A stretch of DNA of 64,000 nucleotides from Sipunculus nudus (Eukaryota; Annelida; Sipuncula; Golfingiida; Sipunculidae): positions 53,835,618 through 53,899,617 of the forward strand of contig CM049317.1 of the NCBI GenBank assembly GCA_026874595.1. Direction: 5' to 3'. How positions within the stretch are numbered: position 1 is the first letter of the stretch; each line of letters opens with the position of its first letter. The notes under the pieces are model-generated. The model saw only the letters and a list, made by a program, of their open reading frames with translations, did no database searches and was not told the DNA's origin. This document shows positions 50,360 through 57,564 of the stretch, in pieces. The position numbers and the translations under genes were made by a program.

Positions 50360-51088
50360 GTGGGTGTGTGTTAACAAAAGGTGCCAAAACCTACGCACCT
50401 AAATCCCCCCCCCCCATAAATTGGCGCGATTGCACCACGGTATACGAACTGCGCACTTTCCTTTGCCGGGTAGATCCGAACACCTAATCTCAGGACAACC
50501 TTCGATTTCTTTAGAGCCTTTGGACTGGTCGTCGGACCTGAACATCGGCAGTAGTCGTAAGTGGTCAAAATCTGTTGCACCTCTGTCGGATCGCACTAAA
50601 TGATCCTCCGCAAAGGGTCAAGATCTATATATTTAGGAAATGATCTAATATGGGACTTCATAGACAGATCTCATGTGTGGACAATGATGAATGGGCTAAT
50701 ACCTACCGTTAAAATTTGTGCAAATCATATGCAACAGTTTATAGCGATTATACTTGTGTTCTGTAAAACTCGATTTTGACCTCTTTATATGCATATATAA
50801 TGATATAATTTAATGTGTTCAACAAATGACTGTGCACCGCAGTATACACAATGTTAGATAACAAATATACGAAAGATAGGGTGCATGAACTTGTGATTAT
50901 GTGTCTTATACGGGCACCAGGGAGTGCTATAACTCTGCTATAGTAACCTGTCCATATCAGATAATGATCGAACACATGCACGCAACCCACTCTATATAAC
51001 CCTCATGTCATCTGCACCTACCTTGCATTAGTACCGCTAATACCATGACTTGTATAGTCTTTTTCTGAAACCATATCAGCTCCATCAT
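33657..51088 (-). CDS. Cysteine-rich one-pass membrane protein, Shisa/CYYR1-like, copy 1
   Basis: Transcript-order exons are 51088-51022, 47260-47075, 46819-46741 and 33807-33657. All sites are GT/AG, phases match (CAA G|AA; GAC C|AT; GAG CC|C) and the product is 160 residues. Residues ~12-30 ([19 protein letters not shown]) form a signal peptide; the first of two adjacent ATGs was chosen, and Met15 would also serve. The ectodomain has cysteines at 36, 52, 64, 65, 73, 74, 82 and 103, with the paired-Cys motif [13 protein letters not shown] transmembrane helix spans ~115-130, followed by five consecutive cysteines and a short basic tail ending AYDRI. This plan (signal peptide, CC...CC ectodomain, helix, juxtamembrane Cys) is that of the STMC6 superfamily (Shisa, CYYR1, WBP1, VOPP1), adaptors acting in membrane trafficking and receptor control. 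The assignment is by architecture, not close similarity. Intron 3 is 12.9 kb because of a mobile insertion. Confidence 0.75.
34350..34630 (+). repeat. Left TIR with array of eleven 21-bp palindromic units
   Basis: After ~45 bp of terminal sequence come eleven units of 21 bp. Each contains TCGTACGTACGA, a perfect 12-bp palindrome, spaced by 'catactatc'-type linkers. One unit has TCGCGTACGTACGA. Open frames on both strands are artefacts of 21 being divisible by three. Confidence 0.92.
34631..37200. other. Left interior of the 11.8-kb element
   Basis: AT-rich DNA with TA/TTTA runs near 34,681-34,800 and a fragment near 35,940-36,010 resembling the unit tail ('gataccgtaat'). A phrase 'aatttctggcatgtacatag' near 36,400 is shared with the repeats at 44.8 and 45.5 kb. 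No gene was recognised. Confidence 0.5.
37206..37320. repeat. Purine-rich tract with (GA)n
   Basis: About 110 bp of G/A-only sequence on the plus strand, with a pure (GA)n core near 37,228-37,264. It lies 35 bp outside the left Harbinger end. Confidence 0.9.
37555..37775 (+). repeat. Dispersed invertebrate repeat fragment inside Harbinger
   Basis: It begins near 'cctctgccaaggaagttatg', has 'gtttgtttgactgcttgttt' and 'gatcgatccaggattttt', and ends 'cttggtggagatctgtgcgc'. The order of phrases is that of a very common short repeat seen in many invertebrate genomes; relatives lie at 11.6, 12.97 and 15.5 kb. Confidence 0.55.
38357..39406 (-). CDS. HARBI1-like DDE transposase
   Basis: An intact 349-codon frame from the likely start [12 protein letters not shown]. 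An upstream in-frame ATG (39463) would add 19 hydrophobic residues and is less typical of the family. Counting from that upstream ATG, the catalytic acids are Asp175 (GAIDCSHI), Asp251 (GDAGYP) and Glu287 ([12 protein letters not shown]), with HDSRIL between, all as in the DDE_Tnp_4 family. A helix-turn-helix-like segment ([18 protein letters not shown]) precedes the catalytic core. The enzyme cuts and pastes Harbinger elements, usually with a Myb-like partner, which is encoded upstream here. No stop or frameshift is seen, and length fits the family (~350 residues), so it may be active or recently so. Confidence 0.93.
   Translation of the reverse strand: MDQIQAVRDARRILNNYMLVFVHPPRLIRDRANPFELFSNEEFYRRFRFTKETVLYIVRHLENDITPEARRHYAVPEHLQVLLALQFYATGAFQLTVGDIIKVHQTTVCRVIKRVFIALARKKKKFIKFPDGRHANRVMAEFREIAGFPGVVGAIDCSHIRVSNPGGEDAARFINRKGYHSLNCQFTCTASLAFTSIVARWPGSAHDSRILRESSLCHKFEQNALQGVLLGDAGYPLLPFLMTPVSVPTNNAQRRYNDAHSQTRCTIERAFGVLKRKFACLHFGLRLHMQTNFAVIIAVSVLHNIGILRRETLPDDQPVLMDNNDEDAAQAADNLQGMVVRRRFIEHFT
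39766..41249 (-). CDS. Harbinger Myb/SANT-like DNA-binding partner, two exons
   Basis: Exon 1 is 41249-40675 (191 codons plus AG) and exon 2 is 40093-39766. The join AG|A gives ...EVEARDLTDAS.... Residues ~20-100 form a trihelix Myb/SANT-like domain ([15 protein letters not shown] ... [14 protein letters not shown] ... [18 protein letters not shown]), followed by KTGGGPP, a signature seen in NAIF1 and Harbinger Myb-like proteins. An acidic middle and a C-terminal coiled coil ([36 protein letters not shown]) follow. In this superfamily the protein binds the transposon ends and brings the transposase to the nucleus. The intron (40,094-40,674) carries a SINE. The exon 2 acceptor TTTAAG was chosen because it restores frame; a nearby TTGCAG does not. 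Confidence 0.82.
40197..40390 (-). repeat. tRNA-derived SINE in the Myb-like gene intron
   Basis: Minus strand: 'GAGTGGTAAAACGCTCGGCC' (A box), 'GACCCGGGTTGTAGTTGTCC' (degenerate B box, with a 15-bp duplication right after) and body 'GGCCGGTGGTTTTCTCAG', as at 6,535-6,830. It inserted into the transposon after the transposon family arose. Confidence 0.75.
41234..41530 (-). CDS. Third Harbinger open frame, 98 codons, unrecognised
   Basis: The frame starts [18 protein letters not shown] and ends ...DNSWMPH. It overlaps the start of the Myb-like frame by 16 bp in another phase. It has six cysteines, including [11 protein letters not shown] do not recognise the family. It could be a separate small protein of the element, an alternative first exon of the Myb-like gene, or host sequence picked up by the element. 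Composition resembles the neighbouring coding regions more than flanking DNA. Confidence 0.45.
   Translation of the reverse strand: MNAVITFKLEKDARGAQTIARKLFLRVHSCSESQLFFSNEHDAHVLQYVLEVLFAIKPVDVSPCRYKDCSYGCTEDYLEAAWSVFTSGKCIDNSWMPH
41567..41620. repeat. (TA)n microsatellite
   Basis: About 52 bp of TA directly abuts the large palindrome. Confidence 0.95.
41618..41775. repeat. Near-perfect 158-bp palindrome (79-bp arms, no loop)
   Basis: The centre lies between 41,696 and 41,697 (GCTAGCC|GGCTAGC). Arms differ at only three positions over 79 bp. Possible origins are a foldback MITE or a replication-derived inverted duplication. It is unrelated to the flanking ORFs. Confidence 0.93.
41776..43240. 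other. Non-coding right part of the Harbinger element
   Basis: AT-rich, with a GC-richer stretch near 42,780-43,200 including a C-run (about 42,986-42,998) and CpG-containing sequence near 43,085-43,170 that could be a promoter for the minus-strand genes. No exon was recognised. Confidence 0.4.
43460..45740. repeat. Diverged ~660-bp tandem repeats inside the 11.8-kb element
   Basis: The phrase order 'tttttgatcaa.tggtttcaaat', 'cagttacaggaaaaa', 'gccatgg.caaa.ttgggcaaaatttaaggtac', 'atttctggcat', 'gtggttttgatattaggca' and 'acatctaactgtatgc' occurs fully at 44,480-45,060 and 45,130-45,720, and its start at 43,470-43,600. The last unit ends in an ACGG-rich tail (45,762-45,805). Confidence 0.7.
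45895..46150 (-). repeat. Right TIR with array of ten 21-bp palindromic units
   Basis: This is the inverted counterpart of 34,350-34,630. It has ten units, three consecutive ones (units 3-5) with TCGTCCGTACGA instead of TCGTACGTACGA. Unit number and variants differ from the left arm, so the arrays changed independently after formation. Confidence 0.92.
46215..46575 (+). pseudogene. Decayed non-LTR retrotransposon (RT C-terminal region), copy 1
   Basis: The broken plus-strand reading resembles the conserved C-terminal stretch of CR1/L2/Jockey-like polyproteins: the homologous copy at 56,373 reads HWLPVSE, followed by phrases like 'YQ..R.LRS', and the tail here has 'acaggctgaaatttctagtc'. It has many stops and frameshifts. 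It lies in intron 3 of the membrane-protein gene. Confidence 0.55.
47365..47417. repeat. (TA)n microsatellite, intron 1 of copy 1
   Basis: The counterpart in copy 2 is at 57,512-57,561. Confidence 0.95.
47880..48500. repeat. Intronic segment present three times in the window
   Basis: It has 'ggccaaatgtcatg', 'cataacccatgggtcac', 'gacccatgtgtttaaccatg' and 'gttaaacattcatgggtta'. The same order occurs at 58,040-58,450 (paralogous intron) and at 61,605-61,975, which is outside the colinear position. Confidence 0.7.
48501..50205. other. Intron 1 of copy 1, middle part
   Basis: Colinear with 58,440-60,125 of copy 2. A GT-rich tract lies near 48,755. No exon was recognised. Confidence 0.55.
50209..50556. 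mobile_element. Insertion private to copy 1, with two TA runs
   Basis: Copy 2 reads straight through ('ataactctataagtggtcg', 60,121-60,139). Copy 1 instead has two TA tracts (about 50,212-50,276 and 50,311-50,359) separated by 34 bp, then a C-run and a GC-richer ~160-bp segment ending 'ggcagtagtcg'. The minus strand carries overlapping short open frames that I cannot assign. It may be a 5'-truncated retrotransposed piece or another non-autonomous element. Confidence 0.55.
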
Positions 51089-51387
51089 CTCCCTGTTTCA
51101 CTTGTTTTGTCTCCTTGTCAGATAGTTGACGACTAATTAGTTTCCGTTCTCGCTAACCAGGAAGTATAATTAATCATCGGACTGATATGTAAGCAAGGTC
51201 ACTCTAAACCATACAGCTATGGATACAGGATACATTAACACTCGGATGTTCTGTTAAGTCCCCTCACTCCAATTACGTATTTGTGCTATACTCCTTTTTT
51301 CAACTTTGAGAAATATGTTTAAACTTTAAATAAAAGCCCACTTTTTTAATACCCGTATTTTTTCGTTTATCGGGTACACATTATGAT
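51089..51387. promoter_or_regulatory. Upstream region of the copy 1 membrane-protein gene
   Basis: The 300 bp upstream of the start codon are conserved in copy 2 (60,664-60,955), including 'cgttctcgctaaccaggaag'. This is as expected for a duplicated promoter, but no core element is obvious. Conservation may reflect recent duplication only. Confidence 0.3.
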
Positions 51388-52070
51388 CCCAGCAGTGACC
51401 TGAACCTTAATTATCCGACCACTATGTATGGTGTAAATATTGCCTGGCATGCAGGCGTAGCGAAGGGTTGGGCACAAAAAACAAGGCATCACTTTAATTA
51501 TTAAAGGGTTCTTAAGGTGTTCAAAGGTAATCAGGCCAGACCAGGGATGTATATTGGTTCACGCTTTCAAAGTTTTCCTCAAGCCTGCAATTTATTATAT
51601 ATGTATGAGACATTGGCCCTTGCCTTATATTTATGACTATTTCATCGCTGAACTCTTCATTGTCTAACTAATTCGAAACAGTATATTGGCTGAGTACTGA
51701 ATACTCCTAGGTTATAACTAAGCGAGACTATATGGGGGAAATTGATTACTTTGTAGTCATATAGAATTAATCTCGTTAATACTAAATCTGTTTTAATTTT
51801 ATTGATCTCATGTTACATGTTAAAGTTTAAAAATGTTAAAAATACACAAACGTTTATGTTTTCATCGTCATATTGTAAAAAAAAGTTGGTTTGACGTTCG
51901 ATGTGTGCCTGGTTATGAACCTCTTTTATGTTTTTATTCTTCTTCAGCCGTCCCATCCTTGTGCTGTAATAGCTGTTGACCTGTGAACGCCGCAAACCAA
52001 CTGTCATCGAGAGAATGACAAATGATCCCTTATGTTGGTGTCTATGCATGGATGTTCATTCAGGCCATAT
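51388..52070. other. ~680 bp present in copy 1 and absent from copy 2
   Basis: Copy 2 joins 'gggtacatatta' directly to 'ttgtgatgcgcc' near 60,955. The extra DNA in copy 1 is AT-rich with no recognised content. Whether this is an insertion in copy 1 or a deletion in copy 2 is not decided. Confidence 0.6.
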
Positions 52071-52985
52071 TGTGATTCGCCTATTCATCTTTGACAGATT
52101 CATCTGATGTATGAAACAAGTGGCATCACCTGTAATTGAATCTGTTTTATACAGCTGTCTCCTGTGCGTTAACAGGGCACAGATCAGACATGGTACATTA
52201 ATTTCGAGTTTGGTGAAATCACTGTTTATTAGATCATCGAGACCTGTAATCTGTGAGTTGAAAAAACGTGATTTTCAGCTTTTTAAACCGCATAACCTTC
52301 TGAGTATTCGAGACAGTTGAACAAAATTGAATTAATAGATGGACCTTAAAAATAAACAGATATTCATCATGTACACTCAGAACTTGTCAGCAAGCAATAC
52401 CTTAACAGAAATGGCTGATCTGCTTATAAAAAATGTCATTCACTGATTTGACATTTCAATGCATTTGTCCAACTTTGTGTTATAATTTAAAGAAAATTTA
52501 GACGTTTGCAATGATAAATGGCCTGTATTTTACTTTTCTTATATACGGAGATTCAAGGGGGATTTTAAAAAAAAATTATACCGTTTTTCAAAACATGGAT
52601 TCAGTCAAAATCAAGGAAAAATATGCTTCAAAACAGTTTCTTCACAAGAATATGATCAACCATAAGCGTATGATGTCCCATATCCACATGTTTAGATCCA
52701 AGCTGCATTTTTCCTCTGTGTGTGTGTGTGTGTGGTTGGATTTTTATATTATCAAGAAACTTAAAACCTCGTCTAGATCGGTCATTTATATACATATAAA
52801 AACTGTTATATCTGTCAAGCAATTACCAGTCCAATAGTACATGTTCGCGTGCATCACACATCTGACTTTGTTCATGAAACATTAGTCTTGACTCCAAATG
52901 TATAACCACCGTTCCACATTTGAAAATCCTAGCAGTAGAAAAGCAGATAGTCCTTTAATGATCCGCACCAGCTCCCTCACAAACG
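52071..52985. other. Intergenic, colinear with copy 2 in parts
   Basis: It shares its start with 60,956-61,480 and its end (52,780-52,985) with 62,835-63,030. The middle is replaced in copy 2 by a rearranged block. A (GT)n tract lies near 52,718-52,733. Confidence 0.55.
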
Positions 52986-52989
52986 ACTA

Positions 52990-53265
52990 AAGGTGGGAGG
53001 GGGAATAGTTTTCTTCCAGCAGTGTGGCCTCTAGATCATTGTAAGGAGAAAATAGAAGCAAAGTCTGACGAGAGTTTGAAGATGCCACACCAAGCCAAGC
53101 AAAGAGAGACACAAAACGCCGTCTCAGGTTAGCTCCAGAACACCACTCACCGAGTCCAAGTAGCGAAGTCGGACGAGCCAGCGGAGCAGCAGCAACCACG
53201 CCCACTCCGCGCGGAGAACCTGTACACCGCCTCCATCCGCATACAGAGTTAAGCGTTGTCAAGAA
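52990..53265 (-). other. GC-rich conserved block, copy 1
   Basis: It is about 52% GC in AT-rich surroundings and nearly identical to 63,060-63,315. A minus-strand frame of 91 codons (MTTLNSVCGWRRCTG...) exists, but copy 2 loses the end by a one-base deletion (gaaaatag to gaaatag), arguing against a conserved protein. It could be a repeat, promoter-like or untranslated exon. Confidence 0.4.
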
Positions 53266-53444
53266 TACTTTCTTTTGAATGATAACAGAATTTCAACAGA
53301 ATACTTGTGAAAATGACATGTATGATTGCATACGTTTTTTCCTTAATAAAATTTGCAGCATCCTTGAAAACCGTGAGAACCTGAATGAAACAACATTATT
53401 CATCATGAAAAGCTATGTTTGGAACGTATCGGATTTCCTTTATA

Positions 53445-53448
<4 letters not shown>

Positions 53449-53488
<40 letters not shown>

Positions 53489-53850
53489 TACAAATAGAAT
53501 AATCAAATTTTGTTTGACATATTTACTACTATGTAGTTTCACGTGATGCACTCATCAGGTAAGAATGTCTGATTGAGTGGTATGGTTCATAACGGCACAC
53601 ATTTGAGAAGTTTTATGTTGTGTAGGCAGTCCTTGGATACGTTATAGAATATCCTGTACTTTTGTTGAGTTTAATGTTGTCTGGAAAGGCACGGCCCTTG
53701 GATTAGGGATCAAAAGCGTATATTGTTTTAGTACAATAGTTGTCGGTGTGCACACCATTAATTCCTTTTGGCTTAATACGAACGTTCAACAGGAAAAAAA
53801 GCTCACTTTAGATGGACTAACACTCTGCAATTCATCTGTTTTGTTCATAT
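53449..53850. other. TA run and non-coding spacer
   Basis: (TA)n at about 53,449-53,483, followed by spacer shared with copy 2 (63,491-63,950). No gene was recognised. Confidence 0.6.
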
Positions 53851-54230
53851 TATTGTTCTGTGTGTGAGTAAACTCACTCTAATGCTGCTTGTTTGCCAAA
53901 ACAAGATCTTTATTCGGGAAGTTGAGCGGTAAGGCCACCATTTCGCGTGCGCGCTATCTGTATGTTTTGTGCCATTGATCGCGCCCGTTGGTAGATTGTT
54001 TTCAATTCTATACAGGAGTAAGCAAGCTGTTTGAGAATGAAATACATTGATAAATACCGTAATCTTTTTACACCATATTTGATGATTCTTTAATATACCT
54101 GGTTCGGGAAAAGGCCCATTTAAATCCTGTCAGAATGGGTCAGACAACCTCCCAATCTCTGGGTCCGAGTAGGGATGGTGGATGTTTTCAGTGCCATATC
54201 CTAGAGAATGAATTTAATCTTTGAGTAAAA
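53850..54230. repeat. Tail of tandem unit, copy 1
   Basis: Same sequence family as 28,010-28,505; its start is repeated at the right edge of the window. Confidence 0.7.
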
Positions 54231-56339
54231 AAAAATAAAACAACTAATTTGACCTCGCATCGTCATCGTTGAATGCTTGTGAACAGAGAGCGTGTTACAA
54301 TATAAGGACATACAGGCAGGCAAACAAAATGATGGTGATAATTTAATGACTTGTGTTGGTGGGGGTGGGGGGGGGGGGGGGTTGGGGCTGGGGGGCTTAT
54401 CTGATGTTTGTTGTAGTTTTTTTATACATATAAAACCTGTTATCTCTGTTACACAATAACTAGTCCAACACTACGTGTTCGCGTGCATGTCAAAACTAAA
54501 CCAAAGTGTCAAACCATCTGTTCAATATTTTATAATCCAGTAATACGACATAAATAATAGAGTGGTAGTAAAATATTATTTATAACGGATACGTCACAAA
54601 CGGTTATGGCAGAGGATATGTTAAGATAGATATATATATATCGATACATTCCCTTGTAAAAGATGTTTCTGAGAGGCGTCTTAGAATGCCGTAAGTCTTT
54701 TGTAGCCCGGGGGTCTTGTATTTTTTGCAATAGAACGTGCAGGCTTCATTTTAAAGGGGATCAAACACAATTTTTACATTTCGAGATAATTCAGTTAATA
54801 AGTTTATGGTTTGATAACATTTCCCTCAATAGCATTTCAATTATGCATTATTCATTTTAAGAAAATTTAGGATAATGCATGTGTCAACTGCCTCTTTGAA
54901 TGTTTAAATCTTATGTAAATTATCAATAAAATAGTGTGGAAATTGAGCAAAACTTAAATAAATAAAATATTAACAAGACAAAATAAACAAATTAAAATCT
55001 CTTTATTACATTTTAATTGGGGGAAGCGAAGACATATATTATATTCTGAGAGAGGGATTTTTTCCGGGTTGTCATGGGGGTGGTCAATGTCCGAGAAATT
55101 TCGGGTTACCTTTTTTTGAGGAGAGGCCGGGCTTCTGTCCGTACTCCTTTGGTTTGTACACTCTCACATTGTTTTTTTGTGTAAACAAGACCTATATGTT
55201 GTAAAAATATGGAGTGAGATTTTCAACTTTTGTTGCATTTTCTTTTAGAAAGCAGGTCTGCATGACTTAACTTTTTCTTCCCTAAGGTAGATCTCTTCCA
55301 ACAATTGTTAAAATTCTGGCGAAAATTAAAAAGGGTGTAGCGAATAAACATGATAAGTAGGTGAGCTTAAATAAACTTTTATTGTTGCGCATGGTTTAGG
55401 AAGCGAGGAATTCCACCAGTGATAATTCACTGACCAAGACTTCTTAAGTCATGACAGGAGTGGACATGTAGTGACAATTAAAAGACAGAAGACACTGTGC
55501 TTATTCAGAACACAGTTTTTATTATATCATATCTTCACACCTCAGACTTTTATCCCGCAAATCCTTTAACATGATATTTCAGTAGGATAATATAGGGTAG
55601 CGTAATACCTCTACAATGAAAATACCTGGTTAAAACTGACGGTTATAAATATAAGTAGGTATTTATACTGTATACATCTTGCACATGCTTAGCAAGATGA
55701 ACTGGAGCTAAGATCTTGGAAATGCGGGCGGTATTAGTATATTTATATACGGTCATAAGCCGCCTTGTTACTCCTGACGCGTCTACATGTAATGACAGAG
55801 TAGAAGAATTCCCGACAGAAACAGCAACAGTAGCATGACGTCACAGCGGCCACCAGCAGCAAGAAACAAAGAAATGCAAGGGCCGACTGCTAGCTGTAAA
55901 TAAATTGATAAGACAATAAGTCTGTATAGATACTTTACATAAGTGAGATCACAATCCTAATCCCGTAAATAAAATAGATAATAAGAAAACAACAACATAC
56001 AGCAGCTGAAAAACAGAAATTTTAATATATTCTTCATCATACCAATATTCAAATAAATAGAATTTGCATTTTATTACAGGAAATGCCTTCTTTGGAGAGT
56101 GGAGCCAAGAAATAGAAATACAAGGGACTCATTCTACAAAGTATGTACGAAAAAAGAGCAGCTATATTTTTGTGTGACGTAACGGGTGAATGTTGTTTTC
56201 TACTGAATGTGGCTTAACTTCAATCAATAAAGACGGCCCGTTTATTTTGCGTAAAAGAGATGTTAACACAACTATATTTGAATGTTGAAATACAAGAGAA
56301 AATAACTATGCACTAGCTAGAGTCCTATAATTATCTTAA

Positions 56340-56720
56340 CTAAAAATCCATAGATCACATAACGCCTGTCCTTACTAAATTTCACTGGCTACCCGTGAGT
56401 GAAGGCTGAAATATAAGGTTTAAGTTTATACTTTTCAATCACAACATGATCTTGCTGGTGAAGTATTCCAGCGGTACCAGCAGCATGAGCTCTACGATCA
56501 GCCTCTTGTGCACAGTCAAAAGTGCCAAAGTTAAGAACTATTACATATAGATATATATCGTCTCAAACTTATCAGCTCCCATATAACAGGCTGAACTTTC
56601 TAGTCATCGGATATGAATATTCCTTTACTGTCTTTAATAAATCTTTAAAAACTAATTTTTTAGTAGGAACATTTTGTAGATTTATAGCGCTTTAGATGTT
56701 TAATAATAGAGTACAAATAT
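56340..56720 (+). pseudogene. Decayed non-LTR retrotransposon (RT C-terminal region), copy 2
   Basis: It reads 'cactggctacccgtgag' (HWLPV) near 56,373 with 'cagcggtaccagcag' and 'gctctacgatcagcctcttg' further on, typical of the end of CR1/L2-like polyproteins. Broken by stops. It is the paralogous copy of 46,215-46,575. Confidence 0.6.
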
Positions 56721-57407
56721 CGCATCTTTTGACCTGACAGTGTACACTCCACGAGTTTTGAGATATAGAGGTGAGATTTTTAAAAATATACATGCAATAC
56801 TGTTTAATCTAGTTTTAATTAACAATTATTAAAATATATTTAAATGTTGCATACTAAAAATTTTTAATTCTAATTCATTTATTATTTTGATAATATACTG
56901 ATAAATATGTGTTACTTACGGCTCTAACTTCGGCCCAGTGTAGCAGGAAGTGAAGAAGGCACCCGGAGGAAATGGAAATGGCCCAACACTTCCTCCACCT
57001 GTAATCATTATAAAATGAGTGAAATGACGTAAAATCTCTTGTGCCGAGCACGTGAAGGCCAAGAAGCCAACAAATGAAAGCTCACATATCCGAGGTCATT
57101 TCGGTTTATTTTCTTTTCTATCAATTTACGTATGCAATTAGAAAATAGTTGTCCACATTTACAAATTATGACATTTTAACCGATTAAGATATAGGCAGAG
57201 AAGTTTTCACCATCCGCTTACGGTCGACACACTTTGTCTGTTCCATGTCAGTGCAGCATCGGGGCTGGTAGTTCCTGTCACAGCAGGCTGTCATCTCCTT
57301 TGGCATATTAGGCATGGGGCATTGCTTTGGATATATGGATATATTGGGATATTTCTTGTCCTTGGGGCAGATTGTGGGTGTTCTTGCAGAGACGCCGAGC
57401 AAACAAC

Positions 57408-57508
57408 CTTAAAAACAAGCGAGTCAAACACTAAAGACCGTGCATCTGTGGGGCGAAGAAGCAATTACATTTTTTTTATATATTTTACATATAAAATATG
57501 TATATGAC

Positions 57509-57564
<56 letters not shown>

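Larger units (their letters stand above)
32340..54335. repeat. Tandem duplication unit, copy 1 (interrupted)
   Basis: Apart from the insertion at 34,350-46,150, this segment aligns along its length with 54,336-64,000. Shared landmarks in order are 'cttatctgatgtttgttg', exon 4, a LINE fossil, exons 3, 2 and 1, a GC-rich block (53,000-53,260) and a tail (53,850-54,190). Copy 1 alone has extra DNA at about 50,212-50,555 and 51,388-52,070. Confidence 0.85.

Noticed and set aside
50189-50374. Tyr-Ile repeat frame
   Set aside because: Translation of TA microsatellites; the same holds at 23,155, 24,825, 53,279, 57,424 and 63,331.
52987-53262. 91-codon frame as a conserved gene
   Set aside because: The paralogous copy has a one-base deletion that changes the C-terminal third; no splice partners found.
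55885-55893. Alternative acceptor (CTAG) rescuing the copy 2 nonsense codon
   Set aside because: Using it removes four bases and shifts the frame to an early stop, so it does not restore the membrane helix.
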